64,000 nt of DNA from Bacillus nitratireducens (GTDB lineage Bacteria > Bacillota > Bacilli > Bacillales > Bacillaceae_G): contig NZ_MAOC01000093.1 of the NCBI RefSeq assembly GCF_001884135.1, positions 1-64,000 of the forward strand, in the 5' to 3' direction. The position numbers and the translations under genes were made by a program. Positions 1 through 7,452 of the stretch are shown in pieces. Numbering within the stretch: the first letter of the stretch is position 1; each line of letters opens with the position of its first letter. The notes under the pieces are model-generated. The model searched no databases, was not told where the DNA came from, and saw nothing but the letters and a program-made list of their open reading frames with translations.

Positions 1-11
1 TGCCAGGCAAA
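1..11 (+). rRNA. rrf: 3' end of 5S rRNA (partial)
   Basis: The window opens with tgccaggcaa, which resembles the 3' terminus of B. cereus-group 5S rRNA as I remember it. It sits directly before a tRNA cluster, the usual position in Bacillus rrn operons. Only about ten bases are present, so the call rests mainly on context. Confidence 0.5.
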
Positions 12-13
12 AC

Positions 14-89
14 GGAGGATTAGCTCAGCTGGGAGAGCACCTGCCTTACAAGCAGGGGGTCGGCGGTTCGATCCCGTCATCCTCCACCA
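14..89 (+). tRNA. tRNA-Val (anticodon TAC)
   Basis: Complete 76-nt cloverleaf with acceptor stem GGAGGAT/ATCCTCC, anticodon TAC at 47-49, T loop TTCGATC and encoded CCA. First tRNA after the 5S end, so it is probably co-transcribed with the rrn operon. Confidence 0.95.
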
Positions 90-94
90 TTCTT

Positions 95-170
<76 letters not shown>

Positions 171-183
171 GTTTTTATTGCAA

Positions 184-260
184 GAGCCATTAGCTCAGTT
201 GGTAGAGCATCTGACTTTTAATCAGAGGGTCGAAGGTTCGAATCCTTCAATGGCTCACCA
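184..260 (+). tRNA. tRNA-Lys (anticodon TTT), one base longer than usual
   Basis: Cloverleaf with acceptor GAGCCAT/ATGGCTC, anticodon loop CTTTTAA (TTT) and encoded CCA. It is 77 nt: an extra A sits between the T-stem end CCTTC and the acceptor strand ATGGCTC. The spare base can be accommodated as an eighth acceptor pair or as a bulge. Confidence 0.93.
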
Positions 261-274
261 TTTCAATCAAATAT

Positions 275-355
275 GCGGGTGTGGCGGAATTGGCAGACGC
301 ACTAGACTTAGGATCTAGCGCCTTTGGCGTGGGGGTTCGACTCCCTTCACCCGCA
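275..355 (+). tRNA. tRNA-Leu (anticodon TAG)
   Basis: Class II tRNA with long variable arm, acceptor GCGGGTG/CACCCGC, anticodon loop CTTAGGA (TAG). CCA is not encoded: the gene ends in A followed by CTTTT. Confidence 0.94.
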
Positions 356-384
356 CTTTTAATAAAATAACTCATACATGTCTT

Positions 385-459
385 GCGGAAGTAGTTCAGT
401 GGTAGAATACAACCTTGCCAAGGTTGGGGTCGCGGGTTCGAATCCCGTCTTCCGCTCCA
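385..459 (+). tRNA. tRNA-Gly (anticodon GCC)
   Basis: 75-nt cloverleaf with acceptor GCGGAAG/CTTCCGC, anticodon loop TTGCCAA (GCC), encoded CCA. Confidence 0.95.
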
Positions 460-473
460 TTTTAACTTCATAT

Positions 474-544
<71 letters not shown>

Positions 545-554
545 TTCTTATTGT

Positions 555-636
555 GCCGATGTGGCGGAATTGGCAGACGCGCACGACTCAAAATCGTGTT
601 CCTTCGGGAGTGTCGGTTCGACCCCGACCATCGGTA
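555..636 (+). tRNA. tRNA-Leu (anticodon CAA)
   Basis: Class II tRNA with acceptor GCCGATG/CATCGGT, anticodon loop CTCAAAA (CAA) and a long variable arm with a TTCG-like loop. CCA is not encoded. Last tRNA of the cluster. Confidence 0.93.
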
Positions 637-655
637 TCAAGAACGGCGTAACATC

Positions 656-688
656 AAGACTCTATACTAATTGTATAGAGTCTTTTTG
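656..688 (+). terminator. Terminator of the rRNA/tRNA operon
   Basis: Inverted repeat AGACTCTATAC / GTATAGAGTCT with a short loop, followed by a T-run, 20 bases after the last tRNA. Confidence 0.9.
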
Positions 689-742
689 TGTTTTCATTAC
701 ACGACAAAATAAGCACTAATAGTGCGTAGGAGGTAGTGTGCG

Positions 743-802
743 GTGGGTAAGCGACGAACTTTAGATACAGTTGGAAGAAACTATGAAGTACTAAAAGGAT
801 AA
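743..802 (+). CDS. Possible 19-aa micropeptide (GTG start)
   Basis: Open frame GTG...TAA encoding MGKRRTLDTVGRNYEVLKG, a basic soluble peptide. AGGAGG at 728-733 lies nine bases before the GTG, good spacing for a Bacillus ribosome site. The stop codon lies inside a strong terminator hairpin (793-828), so the transcript would be compact. I do not recognise a family. The RBS-ORF-terminator arrangement favours a real gene, but its size leaves chance possible. Confidence 0.4.
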   Translation: MGKRRTLDTVGRNYEVLKG

Positions 803-828
803 AACTGAACGTTCGGTTTTATCCTTTT
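793..828 (+). terminator. Long near-perfect hairpin terminator
   Basis: AAAAGGATAAAAC pairs with GTTTTATCCTTTT, with an inner GAAC/GTTC, giving a nearly uninterrupted stem of about 18 bp. It overlaps the stop of the 19-codon frame. The T-rich tail works on either strand, so it may also end transcription of the leftward gene at 877-1197. Confidence 0.75.
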
Positions 829-876
829 ATAGAATTTCAGTAGAATATTACATATACAATAATTTTTTCCAGCACT

Positions 877-1197
877 CTAGAGAGAATTTCTCCACCCAGG
901 TGACATGAAGTTAAATCCGACACCACCAGTAGATATTAGTACATTATCAACGGTTAAGTTTGTAATTTCTAAAAACCTCTTTTCAAACTCTTCTCTGTTG
1001 TACTTGTACATAGTTGAGTGGCACGCCCACATTGGCGTTGAAGTACTCAACCAGTCCCCTAATTCCTTTAATTCAGGAAACAACTCAAATCGAATTGGTT
1101 CATCTAATTTCATGAATCTCACTTGATAGATAGTTGGGTTTAGCTTTTCTCCTATCCCTTTAAGACTATGTGCTTTTTTCTCATTTGAATGTTTCAT
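877..1197 (-). CDS. Conserved-looking hypothetical protein, 106 aa
   Basis: I do not recognise this family. The product is soluble and mixed-charge, with no signal peptide or membrane segment, and aromatic-rich stretches such as TPMWACHSTMYKYN and a Gly-rich C-terminus (STGGVGFNFMSPGW). The start is placed at the ATG read from 1197 because GGGGGAAAG lies a few bases upstream; a longer frame to 1224 lacks a comparable site. Convergent with the tRNA operon and divergent from the YebC-family gene. Confidence 0.6.
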   Translation of the reverse strand: MKHSNEKKAHSLKGIGEKLNPTIYQVRFMKLDEPIRFELFPELKELGDWLSTSTPMWACHSTMYKYNREEFEKRFLEITNLTVDNVLISTGGVGFNFMSPGWRNSL

Positions 1198-1292
1198 AAT
1201 TACTTTCCCCCATCTTTTCTTCAAATTTTTTCCTATTTTAATTATACAGCAATAGAAAGTGATTATAGGAATATTATGGGAATCGGTGATGT

Positions 1293-1327
1293 AAAAAGAC
1301 TCTAACAGAAATGTTAGAGTCTTTTTT
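1293..1327. terminator. Bidirectional hairpin
   Basis: AAAAAGACTCTAACA / TGTTAGAGTCTTTTTT. A-run on one side and T-run on the other. It sits upstream of both flanking genes and may insulate them. Confidence 0.7.
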
Positions 1328-1545
1328 GTTAAATTATGTTACCTGATTCTAAAATTCGTAATAAACGTAGGAATTCATGTATAATATAACTTGTCGAAAG
1401 AACAAAATGATAGTAATTTATATTATGTCTGTAATATGAATCAAAAATGAACTTTTTATATTTCTTTTAAAAATGTGTTGAATACACATTATATTTCATA
1501 TTAATATTTTTATGTAGATTTAAAATGGGAAAGAGAGTGGAAAGT
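1328..1545. other. AT-rich upstream region of the YebC-family gene
   Basis: About 220 bases, very AT-rich, with no open frame that has a ribosome site. It presumably holds the promoter of the gene at 1546. I could not assign a clear -35/-10 pair. Confidence 0.4.
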
Positions 1546-2265
1546 ATGGGTCGTAAATGGAATAATATTAAAGAAAAAAAAGCATCAAAGGATGCAAATA
1601 CAAGCCGTATATACGCGAAGTTTGGACGTGAAATTTATGTGGCAGCAAAACAAGGCGAGCCAGATCCAGAATCAAACCAAGCGCTTAGAGTTGTATTAGA
1701 ACGTGCGAAAACATACAACGTACCAAGAACAATTATTGATCGTGCAGTTGAAAAGGCAAAAGGCGGTTCAGAAGAAAATTATGATGAGCTTCGTTATGAA
1801 GGATTCGGACCAAACGGATCTATGGTAATTGTAGATACACTTACAAATAACGTAAACCGTACTGCAGCAGATGTACGAGCTGCATTTAGCAAAAACAGTG
1901 GTAACATGGGCGTAAACGGTTCTGTAGCTTATATGTTTGACGCGACAGCTGTTATTGGTCTTGAAGGTAAAACATCAGATGAAGTTCTTGAAATTTTAAT
2001 GGAAGCAGATGTAGATGCACGTGACATTCTAGAAGAAGAAGAGTCTGTTATCGTTTATGCTGAACCTGATCAATTCCATTCCGTACAATCTGCACTTAAA
2101 GATGCTGGTGTTGAAGAATTTACAGTTGCAGAATTAACAATGCTTGCACAAAATGATGTAGAACTTCCTGAAGATGCTCAAGCACAATTTGAAAAAATGG
2201 TTGATGCATTAGAAGATTTAGAAGATGTACAGCAAGTTTACCACAACGTAGACTTAGGAGAATAA
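1546..2265 (+). CDS. YebC/PmpR (TACO1) family regulator, YeeN-like
   Basis: A 239-aa member of the YebC/TACO1 family. Family members are described both as DNA-binding transcriptional regulators and as factors that help ribosomes translate difficult stretches such as polyproline. The conserved N-terminus is intact ([20 protein letters not shown]), as are the KAKGG segment and YEGFGPNGS, and the acidic C-terminal domain is present. Start chosen at ATG 1546 because the family begins MGRKW; an in-frame ATG seven codons earlier lacks conservation. The short YeeN-type length matches B. subtilis YeeN. Single gene with its own terminator. Confidence 0.9.
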   Translation: MGRKWNNIKEKKASKDANTSRIYAKFGREIYVAAKQGEPDPESNQALRVVLERAKTYNVPRTIIDRAVEKAKGGSEENYDELRYEGFGPNGSMVIVDTLTNNVNRTAADVRAAFSKNSGNMGVNGSVAYMFDATAVIGLEGKTSDEVLEILMEADVDARDILEEEESVIVYAEPDQFHSVQSALKDAGVEEFTVAELTMLAQNDVELPEDAQAQFEKMVDALEDLEDVQQVYHNVDLGE

Positions 2266-2270
2266 TAAGA

Positions 2271-2309
2271 CAGAAGATCCTTTCGTTTAACGAATAGGGT
2301 CTTTTTTTT
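2271..2309 (+). terminator. Terminator after the YebC-family gene
   Basis: Imperfect stem AGATCC...GGGTCT containing an inner CGTTTAACG palindrome, followed by TTTTTTTT. Confidence 0.75.
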
Positions 2310-2413
2310 GTGAAGTTAATTACGATGATGAATTATTAAAGGTGTTTTGTTGTAGTTATGGAATATGATTATAGATAGTATTTTAAATGATTGTATTTCT
2401 AGGAGGTATTTCT

Positions 2414-2875
2414 ATGGAGCATAAAACACCAAAGCATATCGTTGCCGTAGCAGGCTATTTAACAAATGAAAAGAATGAGGTGCTTTTAACAAGAGTGCAT
2501 TGGCGAGCGGATACGTGGGAAATGCCTGGGGGACAGGTAGAAGAAGGAGAAGCACTCGATCAAGCTGTTTGTAGGGAAATAAAGGAGGAAACAGGATTAA
2601 CGGTGAAGCCTATCGGAATTACAGGTGTTTATTATAATGCTTCTATGCATATTTTAGCTGTTGTGTTTAAAGTGGCATATGTGAGTGGTGATATAAAAAT
2701 TCAACCTGAAGAAATACAAGAGGCTAAGTTTATTGCTTTAAATGAAAAGAACATCGATGAGTATATAACGCGTCCTCATATGAAATCAAGAACTGTTGAT
2801 GCGATGAGAGCAACGCATTTCATTCCATATGAAACGTGGGAAGTACAGCCATATAACCTTCTAGGCAGGTTGTAA
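2414..2875 (+). CDS. NUDIX hydrolase
   Basis: A 153-aa NUDIX-fold pyrophosphohydrolase. The Nudix box GX5EX7REUXEEXGU is complete at about residues 39-61, with REIKEETG providing the metal-binding glutamates. The C-terminal part (ETWEVQPYNLLGRL) resembles small MutT-like proteins of Bacillus. The substrate, a nucleoside diphosphate linked to some moiety, cannot be told from sequence. Start set at ATG 2414 with AGGAGG at 2401-2406; the frame opens further upstream without a ribosome site. Monocistronic, with strong terminators on both sides. Confidence 0.88.
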   Translation: MEHKTPKHIVAVAGYLTNEKNEVLLTRVHWRADTWEMPGGQVEEGEALDQAVCREIKEETGLTVKPIGITGVYYNASMHILAVVFKVAYVSGDIKIQPEEIQEAKFIALNEKNIDEYITRPHMKSRTVDAMRATHFIPYETWEVQPYNLLGRL

Positions 2876-2922
2876 GAAAAGGGTAGCTATTTGAGATACA
2901 CTCAAATAGCTACCCTTTTCTT
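2876..2922. terminator. Strong bidirectional terminator
   Basis: Perfect stem GAAAAGGGTAGCTATTTGAG with its complement and a small loop, flanked by A- and T-runs. Begins immediately after the NUDIX stop. Confidence 0.9.
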
Positions 2923-2968
2923 ATGTATATTACTTCAGAAAAAGGTCAAAATGATAATAAAGCTAGTA

Positions 2969-2998
2969 TTGATTTTTAGAACGTTTGTTCTGTATAAT
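2969..2998 (+). promoter_or_regulatory. Putative SOS (LexA/DinR) promoter
   Basis: TTGATT (2969-2974) and TATAAT (2993-2998) are 18 bases apart. The spacer holds AGAACGTTTGTTCT, whose core at 2979-2990 matches the B. subtilis DinR box GAAC-n4-GTTC. An operator in the spacer is typical of LexA-repressed promoters. No protein with a ribosome site follows before the glycosyltransferase gene at 3316, about 310 bases on. Confidence 0.5.
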
Positions 2999-3205
2999 GA
3001 TGATATATCATATATAATTAGATTACTAGATGTTCAAAAATAGAAATTTATAGATGATATAATAAAAGAATAAAGTGGAATTAAGGAAGTATACTGCTCT
3101 TAATTTCTACGCTGCTATTGGTTATGAATGTTTTAAAATAATGTATATTCAACATTTCATATGAATAGTAGATAAAAAAGGACTGTGATACAATACATTT
3201 TTACA

Positions 3206-3271
3206 CCTTACAATGTTGTAAGGTACGTGTAAGAGAAATCGATGGGATATTCTTTTACAACAAGGTATTCT
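3206..3271 (+). promoter_or_regulatory. Promoter of the glycosyltransferase gene with upstream palindrome (shared architecture, copy 1)
   Basis: Perfect palindrome TTACAATGTTGTAA (3208-3221), CGATGG beginning at 3240 and a -10-like TATTCT at 3266-3271. The -10 ends exactly 50 bases after the palindrome ends. There is no good -35 hexamer, so an activator bound at the palindrome is likely. The same geometry recurs at 38003-38068, 48864-48929 and 55718-55783 on the other strand. A transcript starting near 3278 would have a leader of about 38 nt to the ATG at 3316. Confidence 0.6.
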
Positions 3272-3315
3272 TAAGTTAAGAGTTATATATGCTGTGTGGA
3301 AAAGAGGTGTTCGAG

Positions 3316-4092
3316 ATGAAAGAACGAGTATTATCTAGAGTGAACTATCATCAAAAAGTTGCATTAAATCCATTAAATAAATTTCTTTATAAAGCCATTA
3401 TATTATTATTATTGTTAAGTTTTGCATTATTATTCGTTGGAAATGTAATGATTGAGCGAAGTGATATTAGTAAATTACATGTACCTGCTAATTTAGAGGT
3501 GCCAGAATCATTAACACACGCATTTATTGCGACGGAAGATAAAAGATTTTATCATCATAACGGTTTAGACTATATAGCGATTATCAGGGCGTCTATTGAG
3601 AATATAAAAGCTGGTGGTGTTGTGCAAGGAGGAAGCACGATTACACAGCAGTTATCTAAAAATGCTTTCCTATCTAATGAACGTACATTTTCCCGTAAGT
3701 GGAAAGAAATTTTTTATACGAAAAAGATTGAACGTACATTCACAAAGGATGAGATATTAAAATTGTATGTAAGTAATATTTACTACGGAGAAGGCGCATG
3801 GGGGATTGAAAAAGCAGCAAACCTTTACTTCGGTAAAAAAGTGAATCAATTAACACTGGCTGAAAGTGCAATGATGGCTGCTGTAGTAAAAGCACCGGCT
3901 TATTACTCACCTGCACAAAATTATGATAAAGCAGTTGAGAGACGGAATGTAGTTTTAAGGTTAATGGAGAAAGAAGGCTATATAAATCATGATGAATATG
4001 TGCAAGCAGTTAGCGAGAAACTAGTAATTCGTCATGATATAAAAACAGAGCAATCCATGTTAAAAAATGCCCGTGAAAAAGCAGTAAGTTAA
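3316..4092 (+). CDS. Monofunctional peptidoglycan glycosyltransferase (GT51)
   Basis: A 258-aa membrane-anchored transglycosylase that polymerises lipid II into glycan strands outside the membrane; no transpeptidase domain follows. One transmembrane segment at about 25-45. GT51 motifs are complete: EDKRFYHHNG (about 74-83) with the catalytic Glu, GGSTITQQLSKN (about 105), RKWKEI, and the LAES segment. Length matches MtgA/Mgt-type enzymes. Start chosen at ATG 3316 with GAGG at 3304-3307. An earlier in-frame ATG at 3289 would lie only about ten bases from the transcription start inferred from the upstream promoter. Its promoter is shared with micropeptide genes elsewhere in the window. Confidence 0.9.
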   Translation: MKERVLSRVNYHQKVALNPLNKFLYKAIILLLLLSFALLFVGNVMIERSDISKLHVPANLEVPESLTHAFIATEDKRFYHHNGLDYIAIIRASIENIKAGGVVQGGSTITQQLSKNAFLSNERTFSRKWKEIFYTKKIERTFTKDEILKLYVSNIYYGEGAWGIEKAANLYFGKKVNQLTLAESAMMAAVVKAPAYYSPAQNYDKAVERRNVVLRLMEKEGYINHDEYVQAVSEKLVIRHDIKTEQSMLKNAREKAVS

Positions 4093-4123
4093 AAGAAGTT
4101 CCTATATAGGAGCTTCTTTTTTT
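4093..4123 (+). terminator. Terminator of the glycosyltransferase gene
   Basis: AAGAAGTTCCTATATAGGAGCTTC followed by TTTTTTT directly after the stop codon. Confidence 0.9.
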
Positions 4124-4279
4124 GAATAATTTGTGACAAAAGACGACACAATATTGTCACAAATGTTGTATTTTTGTAATTTATGTGAGCGTGTTCATTG
4201 CGTGACCGATATAAGTGTTGATATTATGTGTATTGTGTACAATGCTGTATACAGAATATGAATTTAAAGAGGAATGTAT

Positions 4280-4930
4280 ATGAAATCAAATAAACTCATG
4301 GTTCTTGGTGTAGTTTTTTCTATCGCAGTATTGATTGTAATCGGAACAATTGCGTATAGCATCATAAATGACAAAAAAGATAAAGGGAATGAGATGTTTG
4401 CTTATTCTACGCAACAATCTTTAGGGAAAGATGATGCTCCAGTTAAGGTAGTTGAATTTGGAGACTTCAAATGTCCTGCTTGTCGTACTTGGGATGTAAC
4501 AGTATTACCACGATTAAAAGAAGAATATATTGATAAAGGTAAAGTGCAGTTATATTTTATTAACTTCCCATTTATCGGAAAAGACTCTGATTTAGGTGCA
4601 GCTGCTGGTGAAGCGATTTATAAACAAGATCAAGATTCATTCTGGATTTTCTATGATGAGATTTATCAAAATCAAAAGAAAGATACGGAAGAATGGATTA
4701 CAGAAGAATTACTTCTTAATATTGTGAAAGAAAAGCTTCCGAAAATTAATGTAGAACAGTTTAAAAAAGATTTACACAGTAAAGAAATGAAAGACAAAGT
4801 ACGTAAAGATTCAGATCGTGCTCAAAAATTAAAAGTTCAAGGTGCTCCTTCAGTATATATAAATGGAAATCTTGCAAATCCTGATTTCGATAGTATGAAG
4901 AAGGCAATTGATAAAGAATTGAAAAAGTGA
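4280..4930 (+). CDS. bdbD: DsbA-like thiol-disulfide oxidoreductase (BdbD type)
   Basis: A 216-aa protein with an N-terminal membrane anchor (about 6-28) and an external DsbA/thioredoxin-fold domain that introduces disulfide bonds into secreted proteins. The active site is CPAC at 65-68 (GDFKCPACRTW), the cis-Pro loop is GAPSVYINGN near the C-terminus, and an alpha-helical insertion lies between them. No bdbC-like quinone partner is adjacent, so re-oxidation must depend on a gene elsewhere. Start at ATG 4280: AGAGG at 4268-4272 is well spaced for it and too close to the alternative ATG at 4274. Monocistronic with its own terminator. Confidence 0.88.
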   Translation: MKSNKLMVLGVVFSIAVLIVIGTIAYSIINDKKDKGNEMFAYSTQQSLGKDDAPVKVVEFGDFKCPACRTWDVTVLPRLKEEYIDKGKVQLYFINFPFIGKDSDLGAAAGEAIYKQDQDSFWIFYDEIYQNQKKDTEEWITEELLLNIVKEKLPKINVEQFKKDLHSKEMKDKVRKDSDRAQKLKVQGAPSVYINGNLANPDFDSMKKAIDKELKK

Positions 4931-4952
4931 TGAGTTATCTCATCACTTTTTC
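4921..4952 (+). terminator. Terminator of bdbD
   Basis: GAAAAAGTGATGAG and its complement with loop TTAT. The stop codon lies in the stem. Confidence 0.88.
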
Positions 4953-5045
4953 GACTTTTTTCGATAAAATTCTTGCTTCGTATTTTTTTACATGCTATAC
5001 TACTTTACATAAGTTATTTTAATATCTTATATTTATTTCATATTT

Positions 5046-5119
5046 GCGGGTGTAGTTTAGTGGTAAAACAAGAGCCTTCCAAGCTCTGGTCGAGAGTTCG
5101 ATTCTCTTCACCCGCTCCA
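5046..5119 (+). tRNA. tRNA-Gly (anticodon TCC)
   Basis: 74-nt cloverleaf with acceptor GCGGGTG/CACCCGC, anticodon loop CTTCCAA (TCC), encoded CCA. An isolated tRNA gene with its own downstream terminator. Confidence 0.95.
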
Positions 5120-5154
5120 AATTTTATTTAATGTTTTTCTAATAAATTGTGATC

Positions 5155-5199
5155 AACGCAGTGTTTCGTTTCTAAGATAAACGAGGCATTGCGTTTTTT
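5155..5199 (+). terminator. Terminator after tRNA-Gly
   Basis: AACGCAGTGTTTCGTTT pairs with AAACGAGGCATTGCGTT, followed by TTTT. Confidence 0.85.
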
Positions 5200-5319
5200 A
5201 ATGTTTGAAAAGCGTAATTGTATGCGAAAATAGAAGTAAAGAATAGTATTCCAAAAGTGAATTACTAACCAATATAGTCGTTACATAAGGGATAGATTCA
5301 TCGGAGGAGGCGATAAAGA

Positions 5320-6462
5320 ATGGATTTTGAACAATTAAAGCAAGAAGTAATTGCGTATAGTAAAACGATTGGTATAGATAAAATAGGGTTTGCTAGTGCA
5401 TCACCATTTGAGGAATTAAAGCAACGATTAATCCAGCAGCAACAATTAAATTATCAGTCTGGATTCGAAGAGCCTGATATAGAGAAGAGAACGAATCCAC
5501 AGCTTTTACTACCTGGTGCAAAATCAATCATTGCGATTGCTTTAGCGTACCCTTCAAAATTAAAAAATGCACCATTAAGTAAGCGTGGAGAACGCCGCGG
5601 GATTTTTTGTCGTGCTTCGTGGGGACAAGATTATCATCTCGTTTTACGAGATCGTTTGCAAAAGTTAGAGGCATATTTAATCGAGAAACTTCCGGATATA
5701 GAAGTGAAATCAATGGTCGATACAGGTGAACTAAGTGATCGAGCTGTATCAGAACGTGCCGGTATTGGATGGAGTGGTAAGAACTGCGCTATTATTACGC
5801 CGGAATTTGGTTCGTATGTATACTTAGGAGAAATGATTACGAACGTCCCATTCCCTCCGGATCAGCCAATAGAAGATCAATGTGGAAGTTGTACGAAGTG
5901 TATTGATATTTGTCCTACAGGTGCTTTAGTACAGGGTGGACAGTTAGACTCGAAGAAATGTATCGCATTTTTAACACAGACAAAAGGGTTTCTGCCTGAA
6001 GAATATCGCGATAAAATAGGAAACCGTATATATGGATGTGATACATGTCAGACTGTTTGTCCAAAAAATAAAGGAATGGATTTCCACAACCATCCTGAGA
6101 TGGAGCCTGATCCTGAGTTAGTTAAACCGTTATTAACACCACTTTTAACAATTAGTAATCGTGATTTTAAAGAGAAGTATGGAATTATGTCTGGTTCATG
6201 GAGAGGTAAAAAACCATTGCAACGAAATGCTATTTTAGCACTTGCGCATTTTAAAGAAACAGCAGCAATTCCTGATTTAATCGGTGTTATGAAAGATGAC
6301 CCAAGACCAGTACTTCGCGGAACAGCAGCATGGGCACTTGGGAAAATTGGCGGAGATGGAATAGGCGAAGCAATTGAAAAAGCGATGGAACGTGAGAAAG
6401 ATGAAGAGGTTCTTCATGAAATGAATCGTGGACTTGAATTGTTAGCACAGAAAAAAGAGTAG
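5320..6462 (+). CDS. queG: Epoxyqueuosine reductase QueG
   Basis: A 380-aa cobalamin- and Fe-S-dependent reductase that converts epoxyqueuosine to queuosine at position 34 of tRNAs, the last step of Q synthesis. The N-terminal domain carries the catalytic aspartate at D134 (MVDTGELSDR). Two 4Fe-4S motifs follow: CGSCTKCIDICP (C188-C198) plus C214, and CDTCQTVCPKN (C240-C247). The C-terminus carries HEAT-like repeats for tRNA binding (DDPRPVLRGTAAWALGKIG). GGAGGAGG precedes the ATG. The arrangement queG - amidase gene - trmL puts two tRNA wobble-position modifiers close together; B. subtilis has the same yhbA-yhbB neighbours. Confidence 0.95.
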   Translation: MDFEQLKQEVIAYSKTIGIDKIGFASASPFEELKQRLIQQQQLNYQSGFEEPDIEKRTNPQLLLPGAKSIIAIALAYPSKLKNAPLSKRGERRGIFCRASWGQDYHLVLRDRLQKLEAYLIEKLPDIEVKSMVDTGELSDRAVSERAGIGWSGKNCAIITPEFGSYVYLGEMITNVPFPPDQPIEDQCGSCTKCIDICPTGALVQGGQLDSKKCIAFLTQTKGFLPEEYRDKIGNRIYGCDTCQTVCPKNKGMDFHNHPEMEPDPELVKPLLTPLLTISNRDFKEKYGIMSGSWRGKKPLQRNAILALAHFKETAAIPDLIGVMKDDPRPVLRGTAAWALGKIGGDGIGEAIEKAMEREKDEEVLHEMNRGLELLAQKKE

Positions 6463-6506
6463 ATAATATCTCCCTTTTTCATATTGTAATATGGGAGGGA
6501 GACGAA

Positions 6507-7394
6507 ATGGTTGTAAAAGCGAATATTGAAAAGCAAGTACACCAGTTTTTAGCATATATCACAGAGAAACGAACTGACGTGGATGGTATTGCTGAAGATT
6601 TATTACGAATGGTACAGAGAAAGAAACAATTGTTTCAAAAACGTAGTGCAGATATAGTGAAAGCAACTGCCGATATTTCTTTCATGAGACAATTAAATAG
6701 TAGTGAGCATCAAGAAATTGATTATCAAGTACACTTTAAATATTTAATTAAGCATAAAGAATTATTTTATATCGAAGAGGAACAATTAAAACGACGAGTT
6801 TGTCTGAAAAATAATCGTGTAATAGATGATTATGCTCTTGAGGTGTCAGAAGAAATAGGGATAGGTGAAAAGTTAGAACGAGAAGTCACGAAAGAAAAAT
6901 ACGGTTCATATCAATATAATCGTTTAGAGGCAGTGAAATATGCAGAGCGTTGGTGGGATGATCGCAATCCTGTATACCGTAATTTCCCTGATAATTGTAC
7001 AAATTTCATTTCACAATGTCTGCACACTGGAGAAGTGCCAATGAACGGACATCCTAATATTCGTAAAGGGTGGTGGCAAAGGGGAAACCAATGGAGTTGG
7101 AGCTGGGCTGTAGCACACTCTTTTTATTGGTATTTGTCAGGTGCTACAACAGGGCTTCGGGCAGAAGCGGTAGAAAAGCCAGAAGACCTAATTCTTGGCG
7201 ATGTAATTGCGTATGATTTTGAGGATGATGGTAGGTGGAATCATACGACAATTGTAGTAGCAAAGGACGCAGATGGTATGCCGCTTGTAAATGCACATTC
7301 AGCGAATAGCCGTCGGCGTTATTGGAATTATGAAGACTCTAGTAAATATACACCGCAAATGAAATATAAATTCTTTCATATTATTAATGGGTAG
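6507..7394 (+). CDS. YhbB-like protein with amidase_6 domain
   Basis: A 295-aa protein. The first 130 residues are helical, charged and unassigned. The C-terminal half (about 135-290) matches the amidase_6 family, NlpC/P60-like putative amidases: PDNCTNFISQC with candidate nucleophile C164, GRWNHTTIV with H246, and NAHSANSRR. No signal peptide is visible, so it may act inside the cell or spore, or be exported another way. Cell-wall amide hydrolysis is inferred from the family and not shown. GGGAGGGAG precedes the ATG; it lies 44 bases after queG, probably co-transcribed. Orthologous to B. subtilis yhbB by context. Confidence 0.8.
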   Translation: MVVKANIEKQVHQFLAYITEKRTDVDGIAEDLLRMVQRKKQLFQKRSADIVKATADISFMRQLNSSEHQEIDYQVHFKYLIKHKELFYIEEEQLKRRVCLKNNRVIDDYALEVSEEIGIGEKLEREVTKEKYGSYQYNRLEAVKYAERWWDDRNPVYRNFPDNCTNFISQCLHTGEVPMNGHPNIRKGWWQRGNQWSWSWAVAHSFYWYLSGATTGLRAEAVEKPEDLILGDVIAYDFEDDGRWNHTTIVVAKDADGMPLVNAHSANSRRRYWNYEDSSKYTPQMKYKFFHIING

Positions 7395-7452
7395 AGATTT
7401 TTCGTTCAAGTGGTATAATACGTAGTAGACAAAAAATAGAGGTGAATATCGC

